Source: Leucobacter chironomi DSM 19883 (lineage in GTDB: Bacteria; Actinomycetota; Actinomycetes; Actinomycetales; Microbacteriaceae). From it: a stretch of DNA of 64,000 nucleotides. Below the pieces are notes generated by a model that saw only the letters and a list, made by a program, of their open reading frames with translations, was not told where the DNA came from and ran no database searches. How positions within the stretch are numbered: the first letter of the stretch is position 1; the number at the start of each line of letters is the position of its first letter. This document shows positions 25,046-33,325 of this stretch, piece after piece. The translations under genes were made by a program, and so were the position numbers. The stretch is from NCBI RefSeq assembly GCF_000421845.1, contig NZ_ATXU01000005.1:124001-188000 (forward strand), in the 5' to 3' direction.

Positions 25046-25450
25046 CTAGTCGCGTGCCGTCACCTCGACCGTGAAGGAGAGAGGCTGGATGCCGCCCTGC
25101 TCATTCGTCATGGTGACCTCGGTGGTGCCGGGCGCGAGCGCGGTGACGCCGGGGTTGAACTCGGCGGTGTCGCCGGTGCGGCCGGGCGTGAACTCGGCGA
25201 CCGCGGGGTCGGCGACCTCTCCGTTGTAGCTGTCGACCGCCAGGCTGTCGGTGTTGATGTTGAGCACCTGCCCCGTGACCAACTCGACCGTGGCGCCCTG
25301 CAGTTCGTTCACGCTCATCGTGACGGGCGCGATGGTGTTCTTGCCGATCGGCTCCGAGTCGGCGGGGTCTCCGGCCGATCCGCCGCAACCGGCGAGCGTC
25401 AGGGTCAGCAGGGCGGCGGCTCCGAGAGCGGCCCAGGTCCTCGTTCTCAT
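25046..25450 (-). CDS. Small lipoprotein of unknown function
   Basis: A 134-residue protein with a lipoprotein signal peptide: basic start MRTRTW, hydrophobic core, and lipobox TLAGC with the lipidated Cys at 22. The mature part is acidic. It ends in a short Ig-like or bacterial cadherin-like beta domain (ALAPGTTEVTMTNEQGGIQPLSFTVEVTARD), similar to domains that bind surface structures. No catalytic motif is visible. The start is the ATG at 25450; longer upstream reading frames lack coding character. It is divergent from the MpaB-family gene. Confidence 0.75.
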   Translation of the reverse strand: MRTRTWAALGAAALLTLTLAGCGGSAGDPADSEPIGKNTIAPVTMSVNELQGATVELVTGQVLNINTDSLAVDSYNGEVADPAVAEFTPGRTGDTAEFNPGVTALAPGTTEVTMTNEQGGIQPLSFTVEVTARD

Positions 25451-25560
25451 GGCATCAGTGTGGCACCGCATCCCGGTGTTCCCCAAGCGTGCTCGGCGAG
25501 TTCGCAGCAAGAGCGGGGTTTGCGCCGAGTGTTCACACATTTTCGAATTGCAACTAAAAT

Positions 25561-25566
25561 TAGACT
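25561..25566 (+). promoter_or_regulatory. Candidate -10 element for the MpaB-family gene
   Basis: TAGACT in an unusually AT-rich stretch (25540-25566) 39 nt before the ATG at 25605. It predicts a leader of about 32 nt with AGGAGA before the start. No -35 at the standard distance is convincing, which may point to an activator. Confidence 0.4.
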
Positions 25567-25604
25567 GAGTCAACGTCACAGTCCCACGAACGGCAGGAGA
25601 CCGC

Positions 25605-26531
25605 ATGGACCGCACGCCCACTCCCGCACCCGAACCGGGTGCGGGCGCCCGCGCCGCGGCGGGCTGCCCCGTCGCTCACGGCGCGACGCCCGGCGATCCC
25701 GACCGCCGCGGCGCCGACGACGGCTATTTCGGGCCCGGCAGCGTCAGCTGGCGCCTCTTCTCAGACCCCAGCTCGAAGCTCGGCGGCGTCGCCGCGCTGC
25801 TGCTCCAGTCGCTCAACCCCATGATGATGCGAGTGTTCGCGGGCACCAGCGGCTACGCATCCGACGCCGAAGGTCGTGCGGAGCGCACCGGCAGGTACAT
25901 CGACACCACCGTCTTCGGTGACCGCGCCCACGCCGACGCCGCGGGCGAGGCGGTGCAGCGGCTGCACGCCGCGAGCGTCTGGACCGATCCGCGCACCGGC
26001 GAGGAGCTGCGGGCCGATACCGAGGAATGGCTCGCCTGGACCCACAATGCCATCGTCTACGGGGTGCTGCGCGCGGCGGACGCGTTCGGGCCCACGCTCA
26101 CCGTCGCCGAGCAGGATCGCTTCGTGGTCGAGCAGCACGAGGCGGCCCGCATCGTCGGCATCACCGACGCCGCGCTGCTGCCCGGCACCCGGCGCGAGCT
26201 CGACCGCTACATCGACGACAACCGCGATTGGATGGCTCTCACGCTGCCCGCCGCCGAGCTCTCCCGCGAGCTGCGAGCGCCGGCGCTGCGGGGCAACCCG
26301 GTGAAGGTGTGGGCGGCGCTCAACATCCAGGACGGGATCCTCTCCCTGCTGCCGGAGTGGGCGCGTCTGCTGTTCGGGATCGACGGCCGCCCGATGAGCC
26401 TGCGCGCCGCGGCCCGCGTCACGCGGCGCCTCACCGCGGCAGCCCGGGCCGGGCGTTCGAGCGAGGATCTGATCGCCGAGGTTGCCGACCGCGTGCAGAC
26501 GCACCCGTATCGGCGGGTGCGGTCGCGCTGA
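25605..26531 (+). CDS. MpaB/latex-clearing-protein-like oxygenase (DUF2236)
   Basis: A 308-residue alpha-helical protein of the DUF2236 family. Members include the heme-dependent rubber oxygenase Lcp and the fungal MpaB oxygenase. Family blocks: SWRLFSDPSSKLGGVAALLLQSLNPMMM (about 48-75), GYASDAEGRAERTGRYIDTTVFGD, AVQRLHAASVWTDPRTGEELRADTEEWLAWTHNAIVYG (with the conserved His residues), and FVVEQHEAARIVG. Substrate is unknown; these proteins are common in actinobacteria and rarely studied. The N-terminal 40 residues are low-complexity with one Cys. It is a single gene with its own promoter. Confidence 0.75.
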   Translation: MDRTPTPAPEPGAGARAAAGCPVAHGATPGDPDRRGADDGYFGPGSVSWRLFSDPSSKLGGVAALLLQSLNPMMMRVFAGTSGYASDAEGRAERTGRYIDTTVFGDRAHADAAGEAVQRLHAASVWTDPRTGEELRADTEEWLAWTHNAIVYGVLRAADAFGPTLTVAEQDRFVVEQHEAARIVGITDAALLPGTRRELDRYIDDNRDWMALTLPAAELSRELRAPALRGNPVKVWAALNIQDGILSLLPEWARLLFGIDGRPMSLRAAARVTRRLTAAARAGRSSEDLIAEVADRVQTHPYRRVRSR

Positions 26532-26554
26532 CCCGGCGCGACCGATCCCGCTCA

Positions 26555-26560
26555 TACACT
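26555..26560 (+). promoter_or_regulatory. Candidate -10 element for the glycerophosphodiesterase gene
   Basis: TACACT ends 6 nt before the ATG at 26567, fitting a leaderless transcript. The intervening GAGAGC is too close to serve as a Shine-Dalgarno sequence. Confidence 0.45.
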
Positions 26561-26566
26561 GAGAGC

Positions 26567-28420
26567 ATGCACATCGAAACCGTGTCCAAGCCCGGAATCT
26601 GGCGCGAGAGCGCGACGCTGTTCACCCGGGGCTGGGGCCTGGTGCGGGCGGGCGGGGCGCGGCTGCTCGGCCTGATTCTGATCTCCCAGCTCGTGATCCT
26701 GGGCGCGGCGATGCCGGTCATCGGCTGGCTGTTCCGGGAGGCCCTGCGCGCGAGCGGCATGACGGGTCTCGACTTGGGCGCGCTCTCGCCCGGGCGCGGC
26801 CTCACGCTGACGCTCGGCCTGATCGTCGCCATCGTCGCCCTGGCTTTCTGGCTCATCTCGCTGCAGTTCACGGCGCTCGTGGTGCTGCTGCAGTGGCCGG
26901 GGATCGGCTGGCACGGGCTCGCTCGCGAGCTCGGCCGTGTGGCCCGCAAGCTGTTGCGCCCGGGCTCGCTGTCGCTGCTGTTCTACCTGTTCCTGCTGCT
27001 GCCGCTCACGGGCTTCGGCTTCACTTCGGCGTTCACGCGCGGCATCGCGATCCCGTCGTTCGTCTCGGGCGAGCTGCTGAAGAGCGTGTCGAGCGGGGTC
27101 GCCCTCGGTGTCGTGCTGCTGATCCTCGCGGTGCTCAACGTGCGTCTCGCGCTGACCGTGCCGATCTTCGTGCTGACCACGGGCGGGCGGGCCTCGCGGT
27201 CGAGCTGGCGACTGACCCGAGGAGTCCGCGCCTGGCTGCCCCTCGTGCTCGCGGTGGCGGCGGCGATGCTGCTCGGCGGCGCTGCCGTGATAGCCCTCAC
27301 GATCGCGGCGGTCGTGCCGACGGCTCTCGCCGACGAGCTCGCCCCCGCCGCCTCGCCCGTGGTCGCGGCGTACTCGCTCGGCATCGCGCAGGTGCTCGGT
27401 ATCCTGCTGAGCGGGCTGGTGACGGCGTTCGTCGCCTCGATCCTCATCGCGCGGGTGCAGCGGGGTGCGGATCGCCTCGCGCCCGGCGTGGAGCTCGTGC
27501 GGCTGCCCGGATCCGCCGCACCGGCTACGCGATCGGGGCGCCGCGCCGCCCGCTCGAAGCGGCCGGCGCTGCTCGTGGGGGCGCTCTCGCTCGTCGTCGC
27601 TCTCGGTCTCGGCACGGCCGCCATGGACACGATGCAGCGCCTCTCCCAGGCGCCGGAGACGCTCGTGCTCGCGCATCGCGGCTTCTCCGACGGCGGCGTC
27701 GAGAACACGATCGGCGGTCTCGAAGCCGCGCACGCCGCGGGCGCCGACCTCGTCGAGATGGATGTCATGCAGACGAAGGACGGCGAGTTCGTCGCGATGC
27801 ACGATGCGACGCTCGCCCGGCTCGCGGACCGGCCCGACGCGGTGAAGGATCTCACCCTGGCCGAGCTCACCGCGATCACGGTGCACGATCTGCAGGGGCA
27901 CGAGGATGTCATCCCGAGCTTCAGCGACTACGTCGTGCGCGCGCAGCAGCTGGGGATGCCGCTGCTCATCGAGATCAAGCTCGGCGGGGCCGATACGCCC
28001 GATCACGTCGAGCGGCTGGTCGCCGAGCTCGAGCGGCTCGACGCGCTCGAGAGCAACATCTACCACTCCCTCGACGCGCCGAGCGTGGCCCGGTTGAAGC
28101 AGCTGCGCCCGGATCTCTCGGTCGGCTACACGATGGCGTTCGCAGCGGTGGCCGCGCCCGACACCCCGGCCGACTTCATCGTGGTCGAGGAGTGGAGCGC
28201 GACCGAGCCGCTGCAGCAGTCGACGTGGGCGGCGGGACTCGGGTTCATGGTGTGGACCGTGAACGACGAGCCGGGGATGCGCGAGCAGCTGCGACGCAGC
28301 GTGGACGGGATCGTCAGCGACCACCCCGACCGGGTCCTCGCCCTGCGCTCCGAGATGCAGGAGGAGACCGGCCTCGTCGAGGTGCTGGTCGACACTGTGA
28401 CCCGCTTCGTGAGGATCTGA
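26567..28420 (+). CDS. Membrane-bound glycerophosphodiester phosphodiesterase
   Basis: A 617-residue two-part enzyme that splits glycerophosphodiesters (from phospholipid or glycerol-phosphate polymer turnover) into glycerol 3-phosphate and an alcohol. Residues 1 to about 350 form the membrane domain found fused to GDPDs, with about eight helices. The catalytic domain starts near 365: AHRGFSD (369-375) has the catalytic His370, followed by VENT, EMDVMQTKDGEFVAMHDATL (metal ligands Glu and Asp, second catalytic His) and LIEIK. VSDHPDRVL near the end is the usual terminal strand. Glycerol 3-phosphate is also the TagD substrate, a plausible metabolic link. Confidence 0.88.
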   Translation: MHIETVSKPGIWRESATLFTRGWGLVRAGGARLLGLILISQLVILGAAMPVIGWLFREALRASGMTGLDLGALSPGRGLTLTLGLIVAIVALAFWLISLQFTALVVLLQWPGIGWHGLARELGRVARKLLRPGSLSLLFYLFLLLPLTGFGFTSAFTRGIAIPSFVSGELLKSVSSGVALGVVLLILAVLNVRLALTVPIFVLTTGGRASRSSWRLTRGVRAWLPLVLAVAAAMLLGGAAVIALTIAAVVPTALADELAPAASPVVAAYSLGIAQVLGILLSGLVTAFVASILIARVQRGADRLAPGVELVRLPGSAAPATRSGRRAARSKRPALLVGALSLVVALGLGTAAMDTMQRLSQAPETLVLAHRGFSDGGVENTIGGLEAAHAAGADLVEMDVMQTKDGEFVAMHDATLARLADRPDAVKDLTLAELTAITVHDLQGHEDVIPSFSDYVVRAQQLGMPLLIEIKLGGADTPDHVERLVAELERLDALESNIYHSLDAPSVARLKQLRPDLSVGYTMAFAAVAAPDTPADFIVVEEWSATEPLQQSTWAAGLGFMVWTVNDEPGMREQLRRSVDGIVSDHPDRVLALRSEMQEETGLVEVLVDTVTRFVRI

Positions 28421-28431
28421 CCGGGCGCGGT

Positions 28432-29424
28432 CTACGCCCCGATCACCTCGGATTCGAGCCTGGCGTAGCTCGCCTCCATGCCGTCGACCATGCCGGTCGC
28501 GAGCACCATCTCGCGCGTCGCGGTGTCGGGGTAGGTGATGAGCAGCGACAGCAGGGTGCCACCCTCGACGGGGGTGAGGGTGAGCTCGTTGCGCGTCTCG
28601 GGGCTGCCGTCGGCATCGGGGTCCTCGGGCGTCCACATCTTCTCGGTGGTGACCGCGCGGTACGGCGCCGCGACCTCCAGCAGCACGCCGGTGAATCCGA
28701 ACTGCTGCCCGTCGGCCGTGTTCTCCCAGCCGCTGCGGTGGTGCTGGCCGACCTCGGTGGCGACCTCGCACACGGGCATGGTCCAGCCATCGGGGCCGAG
28801 CTGCCAGCGGCGCAGCAGATCCGCTTCCATGTGCGCGCGCCACACCTGGTCGACCGTGCCCCGGATCACGCGCGCGACGCGCGCCTTGCGGTCGCCGATG
28901 AGCTGCAGTTCGGTGCCTCGGCCCTCAGCGAAGGAGGCGAGGTCTTCGAGCACGGCGTCTATCTGCCCCATGGCGGCGCTCATGCCCTCGACCATGCCCA
29001 TGCCCTGCAGCTGTTCGAGCTCTTCGAGCGAGTTGAAGTGCGTGGTGGTCACGAGCCGCGAGCCGAGCGCGGTCTCGGCGAATTCGAACACCATGCGCAT
29101 GTGGGGCAGTTCGGTGTTGGGCTCGCCGTCTTCGTGGGCGAAGCCGTCCCGCACTTCGAAGGAGCGGGGAGCGTCGACCGCGGTCCACTCCCAGTAGCCG
29201 CAGCTGCGGTCTCCCTCGGGGCCGGTCATGCAGTACTGACTGACACCGCCGGGGTGGGCGTCGTGCCGGAAGAAGGTGGCGGGGTACTCGGGCGGGCCCC
29301 AGAAGCGCTCGATCTGGCGCGGGTCGGTGTAGGCGTCCCAGAGTCGGCTCACGGGGACGGTGAAGTCGGCGGTGACGGTGAGCGTGAGGGATTCGGGATC
29401 GGTGGTGACGTCGGTGATGGGCAT
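28432..29424 (-). CDS. Tandem SRPBCC (AHSA1-type) protein
   Basis: A 330-residue protein made of two START-like hydrophobic-ligand-binding domains. The first (5-165) has FTVPVSRLWDAYTDPRQIERFWGP; the second (170-328) has RVIRGTVDQVWRAHMEADLLRRWQLGPDGW. AHSA1-type proteins bind small hydrophobic molecules or Hsp90, and those next to an ArsR gene are usually its regulated partner of unknown ligand. GAAAGG stands 9 nt before the ATG. The ArsR gene ends 72 bp upstream on the same strand, so both are probably one operon under the promoter at 29881-29930. Confidence 0.85.
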   Translation of the reverse strand: MPITDVTTDPESLTLTVTADFTVPVSRLWDAYTDPRQIERFWGPPEYPATFFRHDAHPGGVSQYCMTGPEGDRSCGYWEWTAVDAPRSFEVRDGFAHEDGEPNTELPHMRMVFEFAETALGSRLVTTTHFNSLEELEQLQGMGMVEGMSAAMGQIDAVLEDLASFAEGRGTELQLIGDRKARVARVIRGTVDQVWRAHMEADLLRRWQLGPDGWTMPVCEVATEVGQHHRSGWENTADGQQFGFTGVLLEVAAPYRAVTTEKMWTPEDPDADGSPETRNELTLTPVEGGTLLSLLITYPDTATREMVLATGMVDGMEASYARLESEVIGA

Positions 29425-29496
29425 GATGGCGGCCTTTCGTGCGGCCCCGTGGGGCTCTGGTGGAGGCCGGCGCGGCGGTGCGCCGGCCCGGGGTGG

Positions 29497-29868
29497 TCAG
29501 CTGGCGGGCGGATCTTCGGCGAGCAGTGCGTCAAGTCGTTCGATGCGTCCGCGCCAGATCTGCTCGAAGCGGCCCAGCAGCTGCTGGGCGCGGCGGATGG
29601 TGTCGGGGTTGCCGCGGATGATGCGCTCCCTTCCTCGGGGGATGCGTTCGACGAGGTCGGCGGCTTCCAGCACGGCGACGTGCTTCTGGACCGCCGCGAA
29701 CGACATCTCGTAGCGTTCGGCGAGCTGCGAGATCGAGGCCTCCGCGCCGAGGGTGCGGCGCACGATGTCGCGCCGGGTCGCATCGGCGAGGGCTCGGAAG
29801 ATGCGGTCGACCTCGGCGTCGTCGAGCTCGCGGCCCTGCGGCGCGGTCCGGGCGGTCGGGGGGATCAT
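29497..29868 (-). CDS. ArsR-family repressor
   Basis: A 123-residue winged-helix repressor. RIFRALADATRRDIVRRTLGAEASISQLAERYEMSFAAVQKHVAVLEAADLVERIPRGRERIIRG is the standard ArsR HTH and wing, with the recognition helix SFAAVQKHVAVLE. It has no metal-binding cysteines in the DNA-binding helix and only a short tail, so it belongs to the non-metal group that accompanies AHSA1 proteins. The ATG at 29868 is chosen because GAGGAG lies 6 nt before it; the in-frame TTG at 29889 falls inside the operator. It very likely represses its own promoter. Confidence 0.88.
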   Translation of the reverse strand: MIPPTARTAPQGRELDDAEVDRIFRALADATRRDIVRRTLGAEASISQLAERYEMSFAAVQKHVAVLEAADLVERIPRGRERIIRGNPDTIRRAQQLLGRFEQIWRGRIERLDALLAEDPPAS

Positions 29869-29880
29869 GAGCATCTCCTC

Positions 29881-29930
29881 AATATGCAACCATTTAGTTG
29901 CATATTAGCTCGCGCCGGTTTTGGGGTCAA
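29881..29930 (-). promoter_or_regulatory. Sigma-70-type promoter with overlapping palindromic operator
   Basis: On the - strand, TTGACC (29925-29930) and TAATAT (29902-29907) are separated by exactly 17 bp, one of the best promoter matches in the window. A perfect inverted repeat AATATGCAAC-N6-GTTGCATATT (29881-29906) covers the -10 and the expected start site. A dimeric ArsR bound here would block RNA polymerase. Confidence 0.8.
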
Positions 29931-29998
29931 CCCCCGGATGCATCGCGCTCGCGCATCGCGCCCGGAGGCGAACCCGCGCGCCCGAAGGCGAGGCGGCG

Positions 29999-30766
29999 CT
30001 ACTCGGCGGCCGGTGCCTCGGGACGCTCCGTCGCCTCCGCCGATCCGCCCAGCTGCGCGGATCCCCCGAGCTGCGCAGCACGGCGACGCGCGCGCCACGA
30101 GGAGAAGGCGCGCCACATCTCGATGAGGATCGGGATACCCGGGATCAGCACGAGCACGATGATGAAGACCTCGCTGTACTGCTGCACGAACGGGATCTGA
30201 CCGAGGTAGTAGCCCAGCAGCGTCACCCCGACGGCCCACAGCAGGGCGCCCACCGCGTTGTAGACCACGAAGCGGCGGTAGCTCATGTGCCCAACGCCCG
30301 CCGCGGCCGGCACGAAGCCGCGGATGATGGGCAGGAAGCGCGCGATGATGATCGCCTTCGGCCCGTGCTTCTCGAAGAACGCGTGCGTGCGGGCCACGTT
30401 CTCGGGGTTGAAGAAGCGGCTCTTCTCGCGCTTGAAGATGGCGGGGCCGATCTTGCGCCCCAGCATGAAGCCCATCTGGTCTCCCAGGAAGGCGCAGACG
30501 AACAGCACCGTGCAGGTGATCCAAATCGGGATGTCGATGATCGGCACCCCGCCCGGGCCCGTCGCACTGAACAGCCCGACGGTGAACAGTAGCGAGTCGC
30601 CCGGCAGGAAGGCCAGTACCACGACCCCGGTCTCGAGGAACACGAACAGGCATGCGAGGATGAGCGCCGCCCACCCGCCGGCCTCCAGCAGGGTCTCGGG
30701 GTCGAGCCAGTCGATGCCGAGCAGAGCCGGGACGACAGCGCCGAGGGCGAGGTAGATCGTGGTCAC
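29999..30766 (-). CDS. DedA family membrane protein
   Basis: A 255-residue DedA protein (SNARE-associated/VTT fold). Members act in undecaprenyl-phosphate or phospholipid flipping and membrane homeostasis. Seen: ETGVVVLAFLPGDSLLFTVG (re-entrant helix with acidic residues), the diagnostic F/Y-x-R-x-x-P-x-x-R block ARFLPIIRGFVPAAAGVGHMSYRRF, and five or so hydrophobic segments. The GTG at 30766 (MTTIYLALGAV) is preferred because upstream codons are not conserved-looking. The C-terminus contains the repeat AQLGGSAQLGGSA. It lies downstream of folD but behind a hairpin, so it may have its own promoter. Confidence 0.85.
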   Translation of the reverse strand: MTTIYLALGAVVPALLGIDWLDPETLLEAGGWAALILACLFVFLETGVVVLAFLPGDSLLFTVGLFSATGPGGVPIIDIPIWITCTVLFVCAFLGDQMGFMLGRKIGPAIFKREKSRFFNPENVARTHAFFEKHGPKAIIIARFLPIIRGFVPAAAGVGHMSYRRFVVYNAVGALLWAVGVTLLGYYLGQIPFVQQYSEVFIIVLVLIPGIPILIEMWRAFSSWRARRRAAQLGGSAQLGGSAEATERPEAPAAE

Positions 30767-30849
30767 GGGAGCTCTGCTTTCGTCGGAACGTCGGGCGGAT
30801 CGCGGCGGCGCCGGGCTGCTCGGCGGCTGGCGCAAGTCTACCCGCAGCC

Positions 30850-30889
30850 CCCTGGCCGCTCCCGGTGCGGGCAGCGGGAGCGGCCAGGG
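30850..30889 (-). terminator. Hairpin behind folD
   Basis: Perfect 15-bp arms at 30850-30864 and 30875-30889 (CCCTGGCCGCTCCCG on the + strand) around a 10-nt loop. It begins 18 bp beyond the folD stop. No T tract is present on the - strand. Confidence 0.6.
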
Positions 30890-30907
30890 CTCGGGTGACG
30901 GCTCGCG

Positions 30908-31792
30908 CTACTCGGCGAGCGTGCGCTCGGCCATCTCCACGACGTTCTTCAGCAGCAGCGCGCGGGTCATCGGGCCGACGCCGCCGGGGTTCGGCGAGAC
31001 CCAGCCGGCCACCTCTGCGGCGGCGGGGTCGACGTCGCCGACCACGCGGCTCTTGCCGGTCTCCGGGTCGGTCTTGCGCGAGACGCCCACGTCGAGCACG
31101 ATCGCGCCCGGCTTCACGTCTTCGGCGCGCACGATGCCCTCGACGCCGGCGGCGGCGACGATCACGTCGGCGCGGCGCAGCTCGGCCGCGAGATCCTGCG
31201 TGCCGGTGTGGGTGAGCGTGACGGTCGCGTTGTACTCGCGGCGGGTGAGGAGCGGCCCGATCGGTCGACCCACGGTCACGCCGCGGCCCACGACCACCAC
31301 GTGCTTGCCGGCCCAGGACAGGCCGTTGCGCTCGACCAGCTCGATCACGCCGCGCGGCGTGCACGGCAGCGGGCTCGTGATCTCGGTGTTCGCGTTCAGC
31401 ACGAGTCGGCCGAGGTTCGTCGGGTGCAGGCCGTCGGCGTCCTTGTCGGGATCGATGCGCTCCAGGATGCGATCGGTGTCGATGTGCTTCGGCAGCGGCA
31501 GCTGCACGATGTAGCCGGTGCAGCTGGGATCGGCGTTGAGCTCGTCGAGCACCGCCTCCAGATCGTCCTGGGTGACCGTCTCGGGCAGCTCGCGCTTGAT
31601 CGACGCGATGCCGACCTCGGCGCAGTCGCGGTGCTTGCCCGCGACGTACCACTGGGATCCCGGATCCTCACCCACGAGCACCGTGGCGAGACCGGGCACG
31701 ACGCCGCGCTCGCGCAGGGCGGCGACCCGATCCGTCAGCTCGCTCTTGATCGCGGCGGCCGCGGCCTTGCCGTCGAGGATGCTTGCAGACAT
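30908..31792 (-). CDS. folD: Bifunctional methylene-THF dehydrogenase/methenyl-THF cyclohydrolase
   Basis: Interconverts 5,10-methylene-, methenyl- and 10-formyl-tetrahydrofolate in the cytosol using NADP. The 294-residue protein has the active-site Tyr48 and Lys52 in [12 protein letters not shown], the [12 protein letters not shown] motif, the Rossmann [14 protein letters not shown] segment and the terminal [20 protein letters not shown] lies 6 nt before the ATG at 31792. glyA is 83 bp upstream on the same strand, and the two are probably transcribed together under the ZTP riboswitch, which fits known ZTP regulons. Confidence 0.95.
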   Translation of the reverse strand: MSASILDGKAAAAAIKSELTDRVAALRERGVVPGLATVLVGEDPGSQWYVAGKHRDCAEVGIASIKRELPETVTQDDLEAVLDELNADPSCTGYIVQLPLPKHIDTDRILERIDPDKDADGLHPTNLGRLVLNANTEITSPLPCTPRGVIELVERNGLSWAGKHVVVVGRGVTVGRPIGPLLTRREYNATVTLTHTGTQDLAAELRRADVIVAAAGVEGIVRAEDVKPGAIVLDVGVSRKTDPETGKSRVVGDVDPAAAEVAGWVSPNPGGVGPMTRALLLKNVVEMAERTLAE

Positions 31793-31875
31793 GACTGACT
31801 CCTCTTGTGAGCCGTGCGCCGGGCCGGCCGGAGGGCGGAGAACGCCGCTCGCCCCGGCCGACCCGGCGGACGGGG

Positions 31876-33159
31876 TTACCAGGTCTCGAGACCGGGGTAG
31901 AGCGGGAAGGCCTCGGCGAGCGCAGTGACGCGGGCCTTGAGGGCCTCGAGGTCGCCGGACTGCTGCAGGGTCTGCGCGATGATGTCGGCCACCTCGGCGA
32001 ACTCGGCGTCGCCGAAGCCGCGGGTCGCGAGCGCCGGGGTGCCGATGCGCAGGCCGCTCGTGACCATCGGGGGACGCGGATCGAAGGGCACGGCGTTGCG
32101 GTTGACCGTGATGCCGACCGCGTGCAGCGCGTCCTCGGCCTGCTGGCCGTCGAGCTGCGAGTGGCGCAGATCTGCGAGCACGAGGTGCACGTCGGTGCCA
32201 CCGGTGAGCACGTCCACGCCCGCCGACTTCGAGGCCTCGCTCGTCAGCGCCTCGGCCACGAGCTTGGCGCCAGAGAGGGTGCGCACCTGACGATCCTTGA
32301 ACTCGTCGGTCGCGGCGAGCTTGAAGGCGGTGGCCTTCGCGGCGATGACGTGCATGAGCGGGCCGCCCTGCTGACCGGGGAACACGTTCGAGTTGAGCTT
32401 CTTGTAGAGCTCGAGGTCGTTCGTGAGGATGAAGCCGGAGCGGGGGCCGCCGATGGTCTTGTGCACGGTCGACGAGGTCACATGCGCGTGTGGCACCGGG
32501 CTCGGGTAGAGGCCGGCGGCGACGAGGCCGGCGAAGTGCGCCATGTCGACCCACAGGGTCGCGCCGACCTCATCGGCGATCTCGCGGAACTTCGCGAAGT
32601 CGAGCGTGCGGGGGTAGGCCGACCAGCCGGCGATGATGACCTTCGGCTTGTGCTCGAGCGCCTGCGCGCGCACCACGTCCATGTCGATGAGGAAGGTCTC
32701 GGGGTCGACGCCGTAGTGCACGACGTTGTAGAGCTTGCCCGAGAAGTTGAGCTTCATGCCGTGGGTGAGGTGGCCGCCGTGGGCGAGTTCGAGGCCCAGG
32801 ATCGTGTCGCCGGGCTCGGCGATCGCGCTGAGCACGGCGGCGTTGGCGCTGGCGCCCGAGTGGGGCTGCACGTTCGCGTACTTCGCGCCGAACAGCGACT
32901 TGGCGCGCTCGCGGGCGAGATCTTCGGCCACGTCGACGAACTCGCAGCCGCCGTAGTAGCGGCGGCCGGGGTAGCCCTCGGCGTACTTGTTGGTGAGCAC
33001 GGAGCCCTGGGCCTCGAGCACGGCGCGGGGCACGAAGTTCTCGCTGGCGATCATCTCGAGCGTGGCGCGCTGGCGACCGAGCTCGTTCTGCAGCACGGCG
33101 GCGATCTCGGGATCGACCGACTCGAGCGGCTCGTTGAAGAATGCGGACTGGGTGGACAT
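31876..33159 (-). CDS. glyA: Serine hydroxymethyltransferase
   Basis: A PLP enzyme making glycine and 5,10-methylene-THF from serine and THF. In the 427-residue protein, Lys234 in [14 protein letters not shown] is the Schiff-base lysine. The sequence differs from the textbook TTTTHKTLRGPRGG, but this variant is, as I recall, usual in actinobacteria. [25 protein letters not shown] and [11 protein letters not shown] are all present. AAGGAG is 6 nt before ATG. The 5' leader holds a ZTP riboswitch aptamer. With folD behind it and purU opposite, this is a one-carbon unit responding to folate shortage. Confidence 0.95.
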   Translation of the reverse strand: MSTQSAFFNEPLESVDPEIAAVLQNELGRQRATLEMIASENFVPRAVLEAQGSVLTNKYAEGYPGRRYYGGCEFVDVAEDLARERAKSLFGAKYANVQPHSGASANAAVLSAIAEPGDTILGLELAHGGHLTHGMKLNFSGKLYNVVHYGVDPETFLIDMDVVRAQALEHKPKVIIAGWSAYPRTLDFAKFREIADEVGATLWVDMAHFAGLVAAGLYPSPVPHAHVTSSTVHKTIGGPRSGFILTNDLELYKKLNSNVFPGQQGGPLMHVIAAKATAFKLAATDEFKDRQVRTLSGAKLVAEALTSEASKSAGVDVLTGGTDVHLVLADLRHSQLDGQQAEDALHAVGITVNRNAVPFDPRPPMVTSGLRIGTPALATRGFGDAEFAEVADIIAQTLQQSGDLEALKARVTALAEAFPLYPGLETW

Positions 33160-33210
33160 TGTGTGCTCCTTCTATCTTCGTCCCCGCGGCACGCGGAGAT
33201 TCCAGAGAAA

Positions 33211-33292
33211 TACGACCCAGGCGAGCGGCCAATTCATACGAAGTTGTCGTTCCCCGATGGTGTCCCATCTGCACGCCAGTCACGACGGGCAC
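33211..33292 (-). promoter_or_regulatory. ZTP (pfl) riboswitch upstream of glyA
   Basis: Read on the - strand, the leader contains the conserved pfl elements in order: GUCGUGACUGGCG (about 33286-33274), a P2-like hairpin GATGG-GACA-CCATC (33269-33256), CGGGGAACGAC (33256-33246) whose CGAC pairs with the initial GUCG, a variable linker, and CCGCTCGCCTGGG (33228-33216), which carries the second conserved CUGGG box and forms the pseudoknot part. The family senses ZTP/ZMP, which builds up when 10-formyl-THF is short, and turns on glyA and other folate genes. The 50-nt stretch to the Shine-Dalgarno sequence contains a short CCGCG-TGC-CGCGG hairpin but no T tract, so control may be on translation (inference). 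TAAACT (33294-33299) is a possible -10 just before the aptamer. Confidence 0.9.
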
Positions 33293-33311
33293 CAGTTTAG
33301 CGCGGATCCAC

Positions 33312-33317
33312 TACCCT
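33312..33317 (+). promoter_or_regulatory. Candidate -10 element for purU
   Basis: TACCCT ends 8 nt before the GTG at 33326. No Shine-Dalgarno sequence is present, so a leaderless mRNA is likely. Confidence 0.45.
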
Positions 33318-33325
33318 TGTACTCC

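Noticed and set aside
29869..29889. TTG start giving a longer ArsR protein
   Set aside because: It would place the start codon inside the operator palindrome and put GAGGAG within the coding region; the ATG at 29868 uses that site properly.
26893..30126. 1077-codon open frame on the + strand
   Set aside because: It crosses the GDPD gene in another frame and runs antisense through the SRPBCC and ArsR genes and their promoter. Composition is unlike a real protein.
30767..30835. Longer start for the DedA protein (ATG 30835)
   Set aside because: The extra 23 residues are low-complexity and polar in front of the first helix, unlike DedA proteins; GTG 30766 fits the family start.
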